Counted from the stretch's first letter, positions 13,863-22,824 are shown. The stretch: DNA of 26,476 nt from JBJFCE01 sp051888775 (GCA_051888775.1 JBJFCE010000106.1:1-26476), one strand, 5' to 3'. Numbers and translations: made by a program. The notes: generated by a model from the sequence alone, not told the origin.

Positions 13863-14606
13863 TTATACAAATTGCATTCCACCGTTTACATTCAACACTT
13901 CCCCTGTGATATACGTACTCAGATCCGATGCCAGAAACAATACCGCACCGGCAATATCCTCATCCCGTCCGATGCGCTTTAACGCAAGTCTTGCCAGATA
14001 TTTTTCCCGTCCGCTCTCGATTCTCTCATGTGTCATAGGCGTATCGGTAATACCGGGCGCCACTGCATTGACACGTATGTCATATTGTCCGAGTTCCAAT
14101 GCCAGCCCTCTCGTCAGAGATACTACAGCACCTTTTGCTGCCGAATATCCTGTATATTTAAGGCATCCTGAAAATGCATCAATGGACGAAAGATTAATGA
14201 TACTGCCGCTTCCGTTCTCGATCAGATACGGCAGCGCAGCATGGATCACCTTGACCATGCCCATGACATTCACATCCAGAAGCTGCTGCCAGCTGTCCTC
14301 CAGTTCGGGAGAGCGAATATCCGTCTGCAAAAAAACAGCCGCATTATTTACAAGCGTATCCAATCTTCCATAACGCCTGATCACTGCCTGAAGCAACGCT
14401 TCTACCTCTTTCTCCTTTGATACATCACAACAGCAGTAATCACACACTCCGCCCTGCTCCGTAATCATCTGTGCAGTTTCCTTTAGCGGTTCTTCCCGGC
14501 GTCCCGTAATAAATACCTGTGCATGCTCATGTGCCATCATCACGGCGCATGCTCTTCCGATTCCGCCGCCGGCACCCGTGATCAGTACTGTCTTTCCCTT
14601 CAGCAT
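13863..14606 (-). CDS. Short-chain dehydrogenase/reductase (SDR), first copy
   Basis: This 247-residue classical SDR has the cofactor motif TGAGGGIG at 10-17, NNAA at 87-90, catalytic S141, Y154 and K158 (YSAAK), and PGITDTPM after the active site. It ends VNGGMQFV. The start is the MLKGKTVLITG methionine, with AAAGGAG 5 nt upstream. A frame opening 18 nt earlier overlaps the previous gene and has no site. The R-R after the second beta strand (ITGRREEP) suggests NADP(H) rather than NAD, though this is uncertain. The substrate is unknown. It lies between the cytidylate-kinase-like gene and cyuA. Confidence 0.92.
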   Translation of the reverse strand: MLKGKTVLITGAGGGIGRACAVMMAHEHAQVFITGRREEPLKETAQMITEQGGVCDYCCCDVSKEKEVEALLQAVIRRYGRLDTLVNNAAVFLQTDIRSPELEDSWQQLLDVNVMGMVKVIHAALPYLIENGSGSIINLSSIDAFSGCLKYTGYSAAKGAVVSLTRGLALELGQYDIRVNAVAPGITDTPMTHERIESGREKYLARLALKRIGRDEDIAGAVLFLASDLSTYITGEVLNVNGGMQFV

Positions 14607-14620
14607 ATCTGCTCCTTTCA

Positions 14621-15247
14621 TCAATCGGCAAATTTATATTCAATGATCGATTCCAGAATATCCACGCAGGCGTCCCTTCCGAACTTATCACTGTTTAAAA
14701 ACAGATGATAGTTGGTCGGATTGAGCCAGTCGCGTCCTCCGGTATAGTATTTATAATAATCCGCACGATATTTATCCGTTTTCTCGATCAGCTTATTGGC
14801 TTCCTTCTCGCTGACACTCATCTTGCTCATAATGGAATTCAGGCAGGCTCTGCGCGGTGCATCAATATAGACGGACAATACATTATTGCTGTTTCTGAGA
14901 ATATAATCCGCACATTTTCCGACAATAATGCAGGATTGCGTGTCTGCCAGTGTCTGAATGATTTCCGTCTGAATCGCAAACAGATTGTTGTCGGAAGTAA
15001 ATGCTTTATCCTGTGGCGACAGCACTTTACTTCTCGGGATTTCCGTCAGTTCCTTTACCAGCAAAGAACGTTTCAGCTTTTCATCGGATTGTGCAAAGAT
15101 TTCCATACTGATCCCGCTTTTCTCGCTCGCCATCGTCAGGATCTCTTTTTCATAGCACGGAATCCCCAGACGCTCACCGAGCTTTTCACCGATATATTTT
15201 CCGCCGCTTCCGAATCCTCTTGCTATTGTTACAACAAATCTCTTCAT
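14621..15247 (-). CDS. Cytidylate kinase-like family protein
   Basis: This 208-residue protein of the cytidylate-kinase-like family (PF13189 type) starts MKRFVVTIARGFGSGGKYIGEKLGERLGIPCYEKEIL. The P-loop is GFGSGGKYI (11-19), with Tyr where canonical kinases have Ser or Thr after Lys, as is common in this family. CIIVGKCADYIL and VYIDAPRRACLNSIMSKMSVSEKEANKLIEKTDKYRADYYKYYTG are further family blocks. True cytidylate kinase is a housekeeping enzyme of about 220 aa with a GPxGSGKG loop, so this is more likely a specialised small-molecule or nucleotide kinase. Its role inside a transport and catabolic operon is unexplained. Confidence 0.85.
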   Translation of the reverse strand: MKRFVVTIARGFGSGGKYIGEKLGERLGIPCYEKEILTMASEKSGISMEIFAQSDEKLKRSLLVKELTEIPRSKVLSPQDKAFTSDNNLFAIQTEIIQTLADTQSCIIVGKCADYILRNSNNVLSVYIDAPRRACLNSIMSKMSVSEKEANKLIEKTDKYRADYYKYYTGGRDWLNPTNYHLFLNSDKFGRDACVDILESIIEYKFAD

Positions 15248-15263
15248 AATACACTCCTCCTTT

Positions 15264-16643
15264 TCAGGATAACATTTCCTTTTTCTGAAGCTTCATATAA
15301 TGTGTAAACGCGATCTGTGTTGCGATCACGGTAATGACGGTTGATACGGATTCTGCCAGAAAAATTCCGTTTACCCCCATAAAAATCGGTAAGATACAGG
15401 CAATCGGAATTAGCAGCAGCACCTTTCTCATAACTGCAAACAAAAAGGAGTACTTTGCATTTCCCATTGCCACAAACATATGCTGATTGATCATTTGAAA
15501 ACCGAAAAGGAAGCATTCCCAGAAGGAGATCCGAAGCGTTACCTCAGACAGATCGATCAATGCCTGATCCGTAGTAAAAATTGATGCTACAAGCCGCGGT
15601 GCAAACATAAACGCCAGCCAGAAAAGGGTTGCACACGTCACACTGAGTACCTTTGCATCCCGGATCGTCTCCTCCATTCTCTTATAATCGCCCGCTCCCT
15701 TACAGTAACCGACGATGGGCTGCGTTCCCTGCGTAATCCCCTGCAGTGGCAGAAAGAACAGTTGGGACATGCTGACCACGATCGTCATGGCACTGATATA
15801 AAGATCTCCGACATCTCCGTAACCCTCATAACTGCGGATCAGACGGTTCAGTGCGATCTCGACCACCGACTCATTTGCCATGAAGACAAAAGAAGATACT
15901 CCGAGTGCACAGATTCTTTTCACATACCCAAGCTGCAGTTTCATACGGGAAAAGCGCACCTTCGTTCCGATCTGCTTTCCAAAGAACAAAAGCGCTATAA
16001 CCCATGCTGCGGAAATGATCTGTGAAACAACCGTTGCAATTGCCGCCCCACGGATTCCCATATCAAACACAAAAATCAGGAGCCAGTCTAACACAATGTT
16101 GAGCACAGCCCCGATCACAACCGTTATCGTTCCGAGCAGCGTATGGCCCTGCGCATTGAGAAAGGAATTCATTCCGGCACTGACCATGACTGCGGTAGAT
16201 CCCATAACATAAATTTTCAGATAAGTAACGGCATAGGGCAGGATCCGGTCCGATGCTCCAAAGAGAACTAAAATCGGCTCTGCAAAGCAATGGCATATTA
16301 CAGTCAAAGTAATGCCGATCACAAGTAACATCATAAAGGCATTGGACTGAATTCCCTCGGCATCCCTTTCATTTTTTTCGCCAAGGCAGATGGACAATAA
16401 CGGACCGCCACCCATTCCGACCAGCCACGCGAATGCAGTTACAAGGCTGATGATCGGGAAACAAATGCCAAGACCGCTTAACGCCAGCGTTCCTTCGCCT
16501 TCGATATGACCGATGAACATCCGGTCCACGAGGTTATACAGTGCATTGAATACCTGTGCCAGAACTGCAGGTATTGCCAGCTTGAGCAGCAGCGGAAAGG
16601 TCTTATGTGTCGCAAGCTGCTCTTCCATATAACGGTTTTCCAT
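15264..16643 (-). CDS. MATE-family multidrug/metabolite exporter
   Basis: This 459-residue protein has about 12 membrane helices and MATE features: an N-terminal FPLLLKLAIPAVLAQVFNALYNLVDRMFIGH, GLGICFPIISLV, and a second-half repeat with MSQLFFLPLQGITQGTQPIVGY. It would use a sodium or proton gradient to export cations or metabolites. The start MENRYMEEQ has AGGAGG 7 nt upstream. The longer frame (24 nt upstream) overlaps the preceding SDR stop and is rejected. It lies between an SDR and the cytidylate-kinase-like gene in the operon, which suggests export of a pathway product or toxic intermediate rather than general drug resistance. Confidence 0.93.
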   Translation of the reverse strand: MENRYMEEQLATHKTFPLLLKLAIPAVLAQVFNALYNLVDRMFIGHIEGEGTLALSGLGICFPIISLVTAFAWLVGMGGGPLLSICLGEKNERDAEGIQSNAFMMLLVIGITLTVICHCFAEPILVLFGASDRILPYAVTYLKIYVMGSTAVMVSAGMNSFLNAQGHTLLGTITVVIGAVLNIVLDWLLIFVFDMGIRGAAIATVVSQIISAAWVIALLFFGKQIGTKVRFSRMKLQLGYVKRICALGVSSFVFMANESVVEIALNRLIRSYEGYGDVGDLYISAMTIVVSMSQLFFLPLQGITQGTQPIVGYCKGAGDYKRMEETIRDAKVLSVTCATLFWLAFMFAPRLVASIFTTDQALIDLSEVTLRISFWECFLFGFQMINQHMFVAMGNAKYSFLFAVMRKVLLLIPIACILPIFMGVNGIFLAESVSTVITVIATQIAFTHYMKLQKKEMLS

Positions 16644-16654
16644 TCCCCTGCCTC

Positions 16655-17431
16655 CTATTTTTCCCATGCATACGCAGGGTTTAAGGTCACACTTCTGCCG
16701 CCGGATACCTCAATTGTCGTTCCGGTCATATAACCCGCGGCATCACTTGCCAGAAAAACAACCGGCTTTGCAATGTCTTCGGGCTCTGCCAGACGATGCA
16801 GTAATGTCCCTTTTCTGTTGTATTCAAGCTCTGCTTCGGAGATATGTGCTTTTACAAGCGGTGTCAGTGTAAATCCCGGCATCACACAGTTGACACGGAT
16901 TCCCTCCGCGCAGTATTCTCCCGCCATAGTCTGGGTCAGATTCACAACAGCCGCTTTCATCGGACCGTAAAGTGTACTGCGCCCTGCGGACGGACATCTT
17001 GCCGCAAGCGACGAAATATTCACAATACTGCCGCCCTGCTCTTTCATATAGCGGTGTGCCGCCTGACAGCCGTAAACCGCCGACTTAAAGCAGACATCCG
17101 TTACAAAATCGATCTCTGCCTCCGTATAATCCTCACCGGCTTTATTACCGGTCGCACCGACATTATTGACCCAGACATCCAATCTTGCGAAATGATCATA
17201 TGCCTCTTTGGCGATACGGTATACATCCGCTTCTTTGGATGCATCTGCCTGACATGCAAATACCGGACCGAACTTTTCCAGCTCTGCCTTCGCCTGTTTC
17301 AATTCCTCGGCATTTCTGGCAACAATCGTTACCTTTGCGCCTTCTTCCAGAAACTGTTTGGCAACCGCATAGCCGATTCCTTTACTGCCTCCCGTTACGA
17401 CGACAGCTTTTCCGTTCAAATGTAAATCCAT
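16655..17431 (-). CDS. Short-chain dehydrogenase/reductase (SDR), second copy
   Basis: This 258-residue classical SDR has TGGSKGIG at 13-20, VARN after the second strand, VNNVGA at 88-93, catalytic S141, Y155 and K159 (YGPMK), PGFTLTPLV and a C-terminal SGGRSVTLNPAYAWEK. It differs clearly from the SDR at 13863-14606, so it is not a recent duplicate. It lies 15 nt after livF and 11 nt before the MATE gene. It presumably oxidises or reduces an alcohol or ketone intermediate of the operon's pathway. The substrate is not predictable. Confidence 0.92.
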   Translation of the reverse strand: MDLHLNGKAVVVTGGSKGIGYAVAKQFLEEGAKVTIVARNAEELKQAKAELEKFGPVFACQADASKEADVYRIAKEAYDHFARLDVWVNNVGATGNKAGEDYTEAEIDFVTDVCFKSAVYGCQAAHRYMKEQGGSIVNISSLAARCPSAGRSTLYGPMKAAVVNLTQTMAGEYCAEGIRVNCVMPGFTLTPLVKAHISEAELEYNRKGTLLHRLAEPEDIAKPVVFLASDAAGYMTGTTIEVSGGRSVTLNPAYAWEK

Positions 17432-17446
17432 ATGCTTCCTCCCGCA

Positions 17447-18157
17447 CTACGCACCCAGATATGCTGCCTGCACATCCGGATTGACCAACAGCTCCTGACC
17501 TTTTCCGGTCATTGTGATCTTACCGTTCTCCATAACATAGCCACGATCTGCAATACTGAGTGCCATGGATGCATTCTGCTCGATCAACAGGATCGTCTTT
17601 CCATTATCACGAATCTTCATGATCAGTTCAAAGATTTCTTCCACAATGATCGGTGCCAGTCCCAGTGAAGGCTCATCCAGCATGATAATATCAGGGTCCA
17701 TCATCATTCCTCTGGCAATCGCAAGCATCTGCTGCTCGCCGCCGGAAAGTGTTCCGCCGTCCTGATTCATACGTTCTTTCAGTCTCGGGAATAACGTATA
17801 AACTTCTTCCAGCAATTCATTGATGCGGTCTTTTTTCAATGACGGATTTCCGAAAGTACCCGATATCAGGTTCTCCTTTACGGAAAGCGCCGGAAAGATT
17901 CTTCTGCCCTCGGGTACATGGCACATTCCCATCTTCACGATTTTATGTGGCGCCAGATTCGTAATATCCACATCTTTGAACAGGACCTTGCCGGATTCCT
18001 TCTTTTTAATATTGGAAATAGACGTCAGTGTTGTGGTCTTTCCCGCGCCGTTTGAACCGATCAGTGTGATGATCTCACCCTTTTTGACTTCAAAACTGAT
18101 ATCACGAAGTGCATTGATATATCCATAATTGACTACAAGATTTTCTACTTTTAACAT
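17447..18157 (-). CDS. livF: LIV-type ABC transporter ATP-binding protein LivF
   Basis: This 236-residue ABC ATPase has Walker A GSNGAGKTT (34-42), signature LSGGEQQ, Walker B IIMLDEPSLGLAP, switch LLIEQNASMALSIADRGYVMENG. The GLAP after Walker B and the overall sequence match LivF. It pairs with LivG below the membrane to power import of branched-chain or other hydrophobic amino acids. Its start overlaps the livG stop by 7 nt, which suggests translational coupling. Confidence 0.96.
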   Translation of the reverse strand: MLKVENLVVNYGYINALRDISFEVKKGEIITLIGSNGAGKTTTLTSISNIKKKESGKVLFKDVDITNLAPHKIVKMGMCHVPEGRRIFPALSVKENLISGTFGNPSLKKDRINELLEEVYTLFPRLKERMNQDGGTLSGGEQQMLAIARGMMMDPDIIMLDEPSLGLAPIIVEEIFELIMKIRDNGKTILLIEQNASMALSIADRGYVMENGKITMTGKGQELLVNPDVQAAYLGA

Positions 18158-18945
18158 GATTTCGTCCCCCTTGCAGCAATGATTCCCTTTCCGAAATAAG
18201 CTTCCTTTACTTTCTCGTCATTCTTTACTTCATCCGGGGTTCCCTCACAGATCTTCTGACCGAAATTCAACACCAGTATCCGGTTACAGGAATTCATGAC
18301 AAATTTCATGTCATGCTCGATCAACGCGATGGTATACCCTTCTGCATTCAACATCTTGATAAAGTCCATCAGGGAATCGGTTTCCTTCGGGTTCATACCT
18401 GCTGCCGGCTCATCCAGAAGAATGATCTGCGGCTTTACGGCAAGTGCTCTGGCGATCTCCACTTTTCTCTGCACACCATAGGGCAGATTTCCTGCCATTG
18501 TATCGGTATATTCACTTAGACCGACTTTTTTCAGAATCTCATAGCCCTGCTCGCGAATATACTTCTCATCTTTACGATACCGCGGTGTATGGACGATCGC
18601 ATCGAACATATTGGTCTTTGTATTGATATGAGATCCGATACTGATGTTATCCAGTACACTCATATAATTGAACAGCTTGATATTCTGGAAGGTTCTGGCA
18701 ATTCCCAGATGCGCAATCTTATCACAGGGCATGTTGGAAATATTTTTCCCGTTTAAGTAAATAAAGCCCTCCGATATCGTATAAAAACCGGTACACATAT
18801 TAAAGAAGGTCGTTTTTCCTGCGCCGTTTGGTCCGATGATACCGAAAATATCACCTTTATTGATCGTCATATCTACCTTATCGACTGCGGTCAGACCTCC
18901 AAAGACCTTACTGACGCTTTTTGCTTCCAATAATGCTTCTGCCAT
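18151..18945 (-). CDS. livG: LIV-type ABC transporter ATP-binding protein LivG
   Basis: This 264-residue ATPase has Walker A GPNGAGKTT (38-46), the LivG-specific GIARTFQNIKLF, signature region LPYGVQRKVEIARAL, Walker B IILLDEPAAGMNP and switch IALIEHDMKFVM. It is the partner of LivF. It lies 3 nt after livM. Length is normal (about 255-265). Confidence 0.96.
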   Translation of the reverse strand: MAEALLEAKSVSKVFGGLTAVDKVDMTINKGDIFGIIGPNGAGKTTFFNMCTGFYTISEGFIYLNGKNISNMPCDKIAHLGIARTFQNIKLFNYMSVLDNISIGSHINTKTNMFDAIVHTPRYRKDEKYIREQGYEILKKVGLSEYTDTMAGNLPYGVQRKVEIARALAVKPQIILLDEPAAGMNPKETDSLMDFIKMLNAEGYTIALIEHDMKFVMNSCNRILVLNFGQKICEGTPDEVKNDEKVKEAYFGKGIIAARGTKSC

Positions 18946-18948
18946 AGA

Positions 18949-19974
18949 TCACACCTCCCCGCTTTCCGCCTTTTTACCCAAAAGCTTTTTCACTTTTTTG
19001 CCGGACTTCTTACTTCCTGCCAGTTTGGAATTGGATGCACCGACCAGTCCCTGCGGCCGCAGCCACATCATGACAATGATCAAAAGTGCACAGGCTACAA
19101 AACGCCATACACCGATGGGGCGGAGCGCCTCGATAATGAACTGATATACACCGACACCGACAAACGGTCCTGCCAGAGTGCCCTGTCCTCCGATAACCAG
19201 CATTGCCAGCACATTAAATCCTTCATCCAGTGTAAAATAGGTCGAATCTATGTATCGTGTATAGGGTGCCAGCAAAGCTCCTGCGATACCTGCCCAAAAT
19301 GCACCGTACATGAAGTTATAGATTTTATATTTTTTAATCTCTACGCCGAGGGATTTGGCTGCCATCTCATCTTCACGAATCGATAACCATGCCCGACCGA
19401 CTCTGGACTTCATGACGCGTCTTGTGCAGAACAGGAATACTAATACTACAACAATGTAGATATAATAATACTTCGAAGCACCGCCCATTTTGATGCCGAA
19501 AAAGGTTGGTGATTTAATACCTTTGATACCCATCGCACCACCGGTCACGCTTGTCCAGTTTAATGCAATCAGACGCACAACCTCTGAAAAGCCGATGGTG
19601 ATCATCGCAAGGAACATTCCCCGCATACGCAGTGCCGGAAGTGCTACAATGGCACCCAGCAGTGCTGCCACAAGACCTGCCGGGATCAGCGCCAGCCAGA
19701 AATTCACATGAAAGGTCTGCATCAGAATACCCATGACATAAGCGCCAACACAATAAAAACCTGCAATACCGAAACACATCTGTCCGCAATAGCCGTTGAT
19801 CACATTTAAAGCTCCCACGATGATGAAATATCCGCACATGGTACATACGATCGTCATCTTGGATTTACTCAAAACCTGCGGAAGAAACATCAGCGCAATG
19901 ATGATCAGCACATTAAAAATATAATAAAATCTGTGATATCCGCTTTTTACTTTATCCCATACTGTACTTATCAT
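18949..19974 (-). CDS. livM: LIV-type ABC transporter permease LivM
   Basis: This 341-residue membrane protein has about 8-10 helices. The family blocks are YCGQMCFGIAGFYCVGAYVMG, GMFLAMITIGFSEVVRL, the cytoplasmic coupling helix SIREDEMAAKSLGVEIKKYK, and GGQGTLAGPFVGVG. The C-terminus is Lys-rich and probably cytoplasmic. Together with LivH it forms the channel. Its ATG overlaps the livH stop by 4 nt. Confidence 0.96.
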   Translation of the reverse strand: MISTVWDKVKSGYHRFYYIFNVLIIIALMFLPQVLSKSKMTIVCTMCGYFIIVGALNVINGYCGQMCFGIAGFYCVGAYVMGILMQTFHVNFWLALIPAGLVAALLGAIVALPALRMRGMFLAMITIGFSEVVRLIALNWTSVTGGAMGIKGIKSPTFFGIKMGGASKYYYIYIVVVLVFLFCTRRVMKSRVGRAWLSIREDEMAAKSLGVEIKKYKIYNFMYGAFWAGIAGALLAPYTRYIDSTYFTLDEGFNVLAMLVIGGQGTLAGPFVGVGVYQFIIEALRPIGVWRFVACALLIIVMMWLRPQGLVGASNSKLAGSKKSGKKVKKLLGKKAESGEV

Positions 19975-20855
19975 GCTCTCGCGCCTCCTCTCTTCTTTGC
20001 AAATCCGCTTGGCTTAAAGATCAGCATAATGATCAGGAAACCAAAGGAGAAAATATCACGATAGCTTGCAGAGGTAAATGCAATACCAAGGTTCTCCATG
20101 ATACCGATCAGGACACCGCCGAGTGCGGATAAAGGTACATCCGTCAGACCACCCAGCGTTGCGGAGGTGAAGCCTTTGACACTCAGAATCGACCCCATTG
20201 TTGCATATGCGCTCTGATAATAAATACCGATCAGAGTTCCTGCAATTCCCGCCATTGCACAGCCGATGCAGTTTCCGACCATTGCCGTTGTCTTAACATT
20301 GATTCCGACAAGTGCTGCCGCTTCACGGTTCTGGCTGACTGCCTTTAACCGAATACCAAGATTCGTCTTTGTAAATACCAATACAAGAATCAAACAGATG
20401 ATCAGCACGGTAGCCATAATGACAAGCTGTACCTTTGTTACCTGAATCGGTCCGAAATGATATATTTTATTATTGATAATATCCAGCATTGGTTTCTTTT
20501 CCACACCGAAAACGATCGTTGCAAGATTCTTTAGCAGCATGGAAAATCCGATGGTACAAAGTAAGGAGATATGCTCCGGTGCATCCAAAAAGTGTTCATA
20601 ACAGACTTTGTAAATCACCATTCCCAACACCCAGGTTGTTGCAAAGCTTGCCAGCAGTCCCAACACGAGATGATTTCCCGCCGAAGTAAATACATAAAAG
20701 GCGGTATATGCGCCGACCATAACCACTTCACCGTGCGTAAAGGTTGCAAATCCTACGATACCAATGATAACCGCTACACCCAACGCTACCAATGCATAGA
20801 TAAAGCCCTGGCAGAGTCCATTTACCAATTGGTTTATGATATATTGTGATGTCAT
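19971..20855 (-). CDS. livH: LIV-type ABC transporter permease LivH
   Basis: This 294-residue permease starts MTSQYIINQLVNGLCQGFIYALVALGVAVIIG. AGGAGAG lies 7 nt before this ATG. A frame opening 63 nt upstream would include the livK-livH intergenic hairpin and is rejected. The coupling helix SQNREAAALVGINV and the glycine-rich CIGCAMAGIAGTLIG are typical. The C-terminus is basic (KPSGFAKKRGGARA). It is the first permease after the binding protein, in the usual K-H-M-G-F order. Confidence 0.95.
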   Translation of the reverse strand: MTSQYIINQLVNGLCQGFIYALVALGVAVIIGIVGFATFTHGEVVMVGAYTAFYVFTSAGNHLVLGLLASFATTWVLGMVIYKVCYEHFLDAPEHISLLCTIGFSMLLKNLATIVFGVEKKPMLDIINNKIYHFGPIQVTKVQLVIMATVLIICLILVLVFTKTNLGIRLKAVSQNREAAALVGINVKTTAMVGNCIGCAMAGIAGTLIGIYYQSAYATMGSILSVKGFTSATLGGLTDVPLSALGGVLIGIMENLGIAFTSASYRDIFSFGFLIIMLIFKPSGFAKKRGGARA

Positions 20856-20882
20856 ATTCCATCTCTCCTGTCGATATAAGGA

Positions 20883-20914
20883 ATGGGCACTGGGTATGAC
20901 TGCCCGGTGCCCAT
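20883..20914 (-). promoter_or_regulatory. Intercistronic hairpin between livK and livH
   Basis: ATGGGCAC pairs with GTGCCCAT around an inner GGG/CCC, with no U-run. It sits in the widest gap inside the operon (78 nt). Such hairpins often protect the upstream mRNA, so that the binding protein is made in excess over the permeases. Confidence 0.6.
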
Positions 20915-20933
20915 CCACTCATGTTCTTTCTAT

Positions 20934-22160
20934 TTATTCGTAGCCGTAATTCTCTTCAATAACCCATTTGCCGTCTTCTACGCCCATGATCAGCTGCTCA
21001 CGGCTGACACCGCCTTCGGAATTGAATTCGATGTGACCGGTCATACCGTCATAAGTTGCTGTTGCAAGTGCATCTCTTACTGCTGTTCTGGTCAGTTCGC
21101 CATCTCCGATATTCTCAATGGCTGCTTTCAACATATATACACAGTTATATGCACATACTGCATGGTCTGTCGGTGCACAACCGTTGATCGCATAGAACTT
21201 CTCGCAGAAATCTGCTGTTTCTGCATTATCTGCTGTAATGTAAGAAGGTGTTGCAAGAATCAGTCCGTTTGCATTATCACCACACTGCTCAAGGATCTGA
21301 TCGGAAGCACCCGGTCCGATAGAAGTCAGGATCGGATCCCATCCGCTGTTCTTAATCTGGTTAATGATCGTCGGCAGATTACCCTGATCCAGAATGATGA
21401 TGGTGTCCGAACCGGCAGCACTTAATTTAGAAATAACAGAACTGAAGTCTGTCTCATTTTCTGCATATGCCTCGGATGCCAGACACTCAATACCCTGTGC
21501 TTCCAGTGCTTCACTGACATAACTATAGGTAGAATTACCCCAGTCAGTATTCAGATACATGCAGACATAATTCTCTGTTCCAAGATAATGTCCATACATT
21601 GCAGATGCATACCACGGAGATGCATCTCTCTGATTATACATAACTGAGAAGCAATAATCACTCATTGCAGTGTAAGAAGGGTCTGAAGCAGTCGGGGAAA
21701 TCAGTACCAGACCATATTCATCGGCAATCGGTGCATCCGCCATACAACAGCTGCTGGTGAAATCTCCGATGACTGCAATGATCTCATCATCTTCTGCAAA
21801 TCTTGTAAAGATATCGGAAGATGTCTTTGCATCTGCTGCGGAATCCTGTACCTCGATTACTACACGATATCCGTTGATACCACCCGCAGCATTGATTTCA
21901 TCTGCTGCGATCTGAGTTGCAGCATCAAAGCCCTGTCCGTATTCTGCATGTGTACCTGTAATCGGTGCTACCAGACCAAACTTGATCGTACCTTTAAAAT
22001 CTCCTTCTGTTTCGGTTTCTGTTTCACTGCTGTCCCCGGCACTTTCACTTCCTGTCGATGCAGTGTTCTCTGCTTCCTCGGAACCGCATCCTGCCAGTCC
22101 AAGGATCATCGCAGTACTCATTGCCAGTGCTAATGATCTTCTCCAAGTTACTTTTTTCAT
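20934..22160 (-). CDS. livK: LIV/HAAT-type substrate-binding lipoprotein LivK-like
   Basis: This 408-residue lipoprotein is the receptor of the importer. The signal peptide MKKVTWRRSLALAMSTAMIL ends in lipobox LAGC, with lipidated C25. A Ser/Thr/Glu-rich linker follows (about 27-58), then the periplasmic-binding type I fold starting KFGLVAPITGTHAEYGQGFDAATQIAADEINAAGG, which is the HAAT family opening. DFTSSCCMADAPIADEYGLVLISPTASDP is the ligand-side region. The start has AAGGAGGAG upstream. A longer frame reaching 22256 is rejected for this reason. The ligand is probably an amino acid or similar carboxylate. This family also includes urea and aromatic-compound receptors, so leucine is only one option. 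Confidence 0.94.
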   Translation of the reverse strand: MKKVTWRRSLALAMSTAMILGLAGCGSEEAENTASTGSESAGDSSETETETEGDFKGTIKFGLVAPITGTHAEYGQGFDAATQIAADEINAAGGINGYRVVIEVQDSAADAKTSSDIFTRFAEDDEIIAVIGDFTSSCCMADAPIADEYGLVLISPTASDPSYTAMSDYCFSVMYNQRDASPWYASAMYGHYLGTENYVCMYLNTDWGNSTYSYVSEALEAQGIECLASEAYAENETDFSSVISKLSAAGSDTIIILDQGNLPTIINQIKNSGWDPILTSIGPGASDQILEQCGDNANGLILATPSYITADNAETADFCEKFYAINGCAPTDHAVCAYNCVYMLKAAIENIGDGELTRTAVRDALATATYDGMTGHIEFNSEGGVSREQLIMGVEDGKWVIEENYGYE

Positions 22161-22212
22161 AATCTCTCCTCCTTTTGCATCCTTATCTTGTATGCTTCTT
22201 TTTCGCATATTT

Positions 22213-22704
22213 CTATTTGTGGAAATGAAGCTTACATGTCGGACATCCTTTTGCAATCGTGTCTGTCAGGTCTAACTTCAGCCCAACTGTTTTCGCAATA
22301 TTTCTGTCTCCATCCATTGCCATATCACACAGTTTTGCACAGGTCTCATCATCAAAACCGAGCTTCTGCCATGCTGCGAGCAACGGACAATAATGAAATT
22401 CAATTTTCAGATCGTCCTCAGTTACTTCCGGAAACTCCATCTGGAAAGTTGTCTTGGCCAGATCGCTTAAAAATGCATCCTTGAACTGTCTGCAGTCAGA
22501 TGCATCCGTACAAGCCTTCTTAATATCTTCTCCGTCAAGACATCCTGTTTGGGAGATCGCCTTTCTGGCGATGCCCTCCGCATCAACTCCTGCTTCAACT
22601 CCTGCCTGATAGGTCAGCCCCATCCATGTAGCCCTGTGTCCGATCGCCTTGCGATTGTTTGCTACATTCACATCGTACACTAAACTTGTGTTCTTAATTG
22701 CCAT
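22213..22704 (-). CDS. L-2-amino-thiazoline-4-carboxylate (ATC) hydrolase-family protein
   Basis: This 163-residue protein resembles the ATC hydrolase family (PF14196 type). The recognisable C-terminal block is HYCPLLAAWQKLG (C106), LCDMAMDGDRN (C126, D131, D133) and LTDTIAKGCPTCKLHF (C154, C157). In Pseudomonas, ATC hydrolase opens the thiazoline ring of ATC on the way to L-cysteine. Many members in gut Clostridia are uncharacterised. Here it is the first gene of an operon that also encodes an amino-acid importer and a cysteine desulfidase, which fits a cysteine-yielding pathway. AGGAGG precedes the ATG. No signal peptide is seen, so it is cytoplasmic. The family call is made from motif memory, not a search. 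Confidence 0.8.
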   Translation of the reverse strand: MAIKNTSLVYDVNVANNRKAIGHRATWMGLTYQAGVEAGVDAEGIARKAISQTGCLDGEDIKKACTDASDCRQFKDAFLSDLAKTTFQMEFPEVTEDDLKIEFHYCPLLAAWQKLGFDDETCAKLCDMAMDGDRNIAKTVGLKLDLTDTIAKGCPTCKLHFHK

Positions 22705-22771
22705 GTTACATTCCTCCTCTGTATCTATCTTTTTTATTTCATAGTTGCCATATGGGATATGTATGTTTTAT

Positions 22772-22800
22772 ATCATACCTCTCTTGTAGGATTTTTTCAA
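22772..22800 (-). promoter_or_regulatory. Promoter of the 13-gene operon
   Basis: The minus strand has TTGAAA (22800-22795), a 17-nt spacer and TATGAT (22777-22772), followed by a leader of about 60 nt to the first ATG. It is the only good sigma-A promoter seen upstream of the operon. Confidence 0.6.
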
Positions 22801-22824
22801 TTCCTCAAACGATTGCATTTTCTG

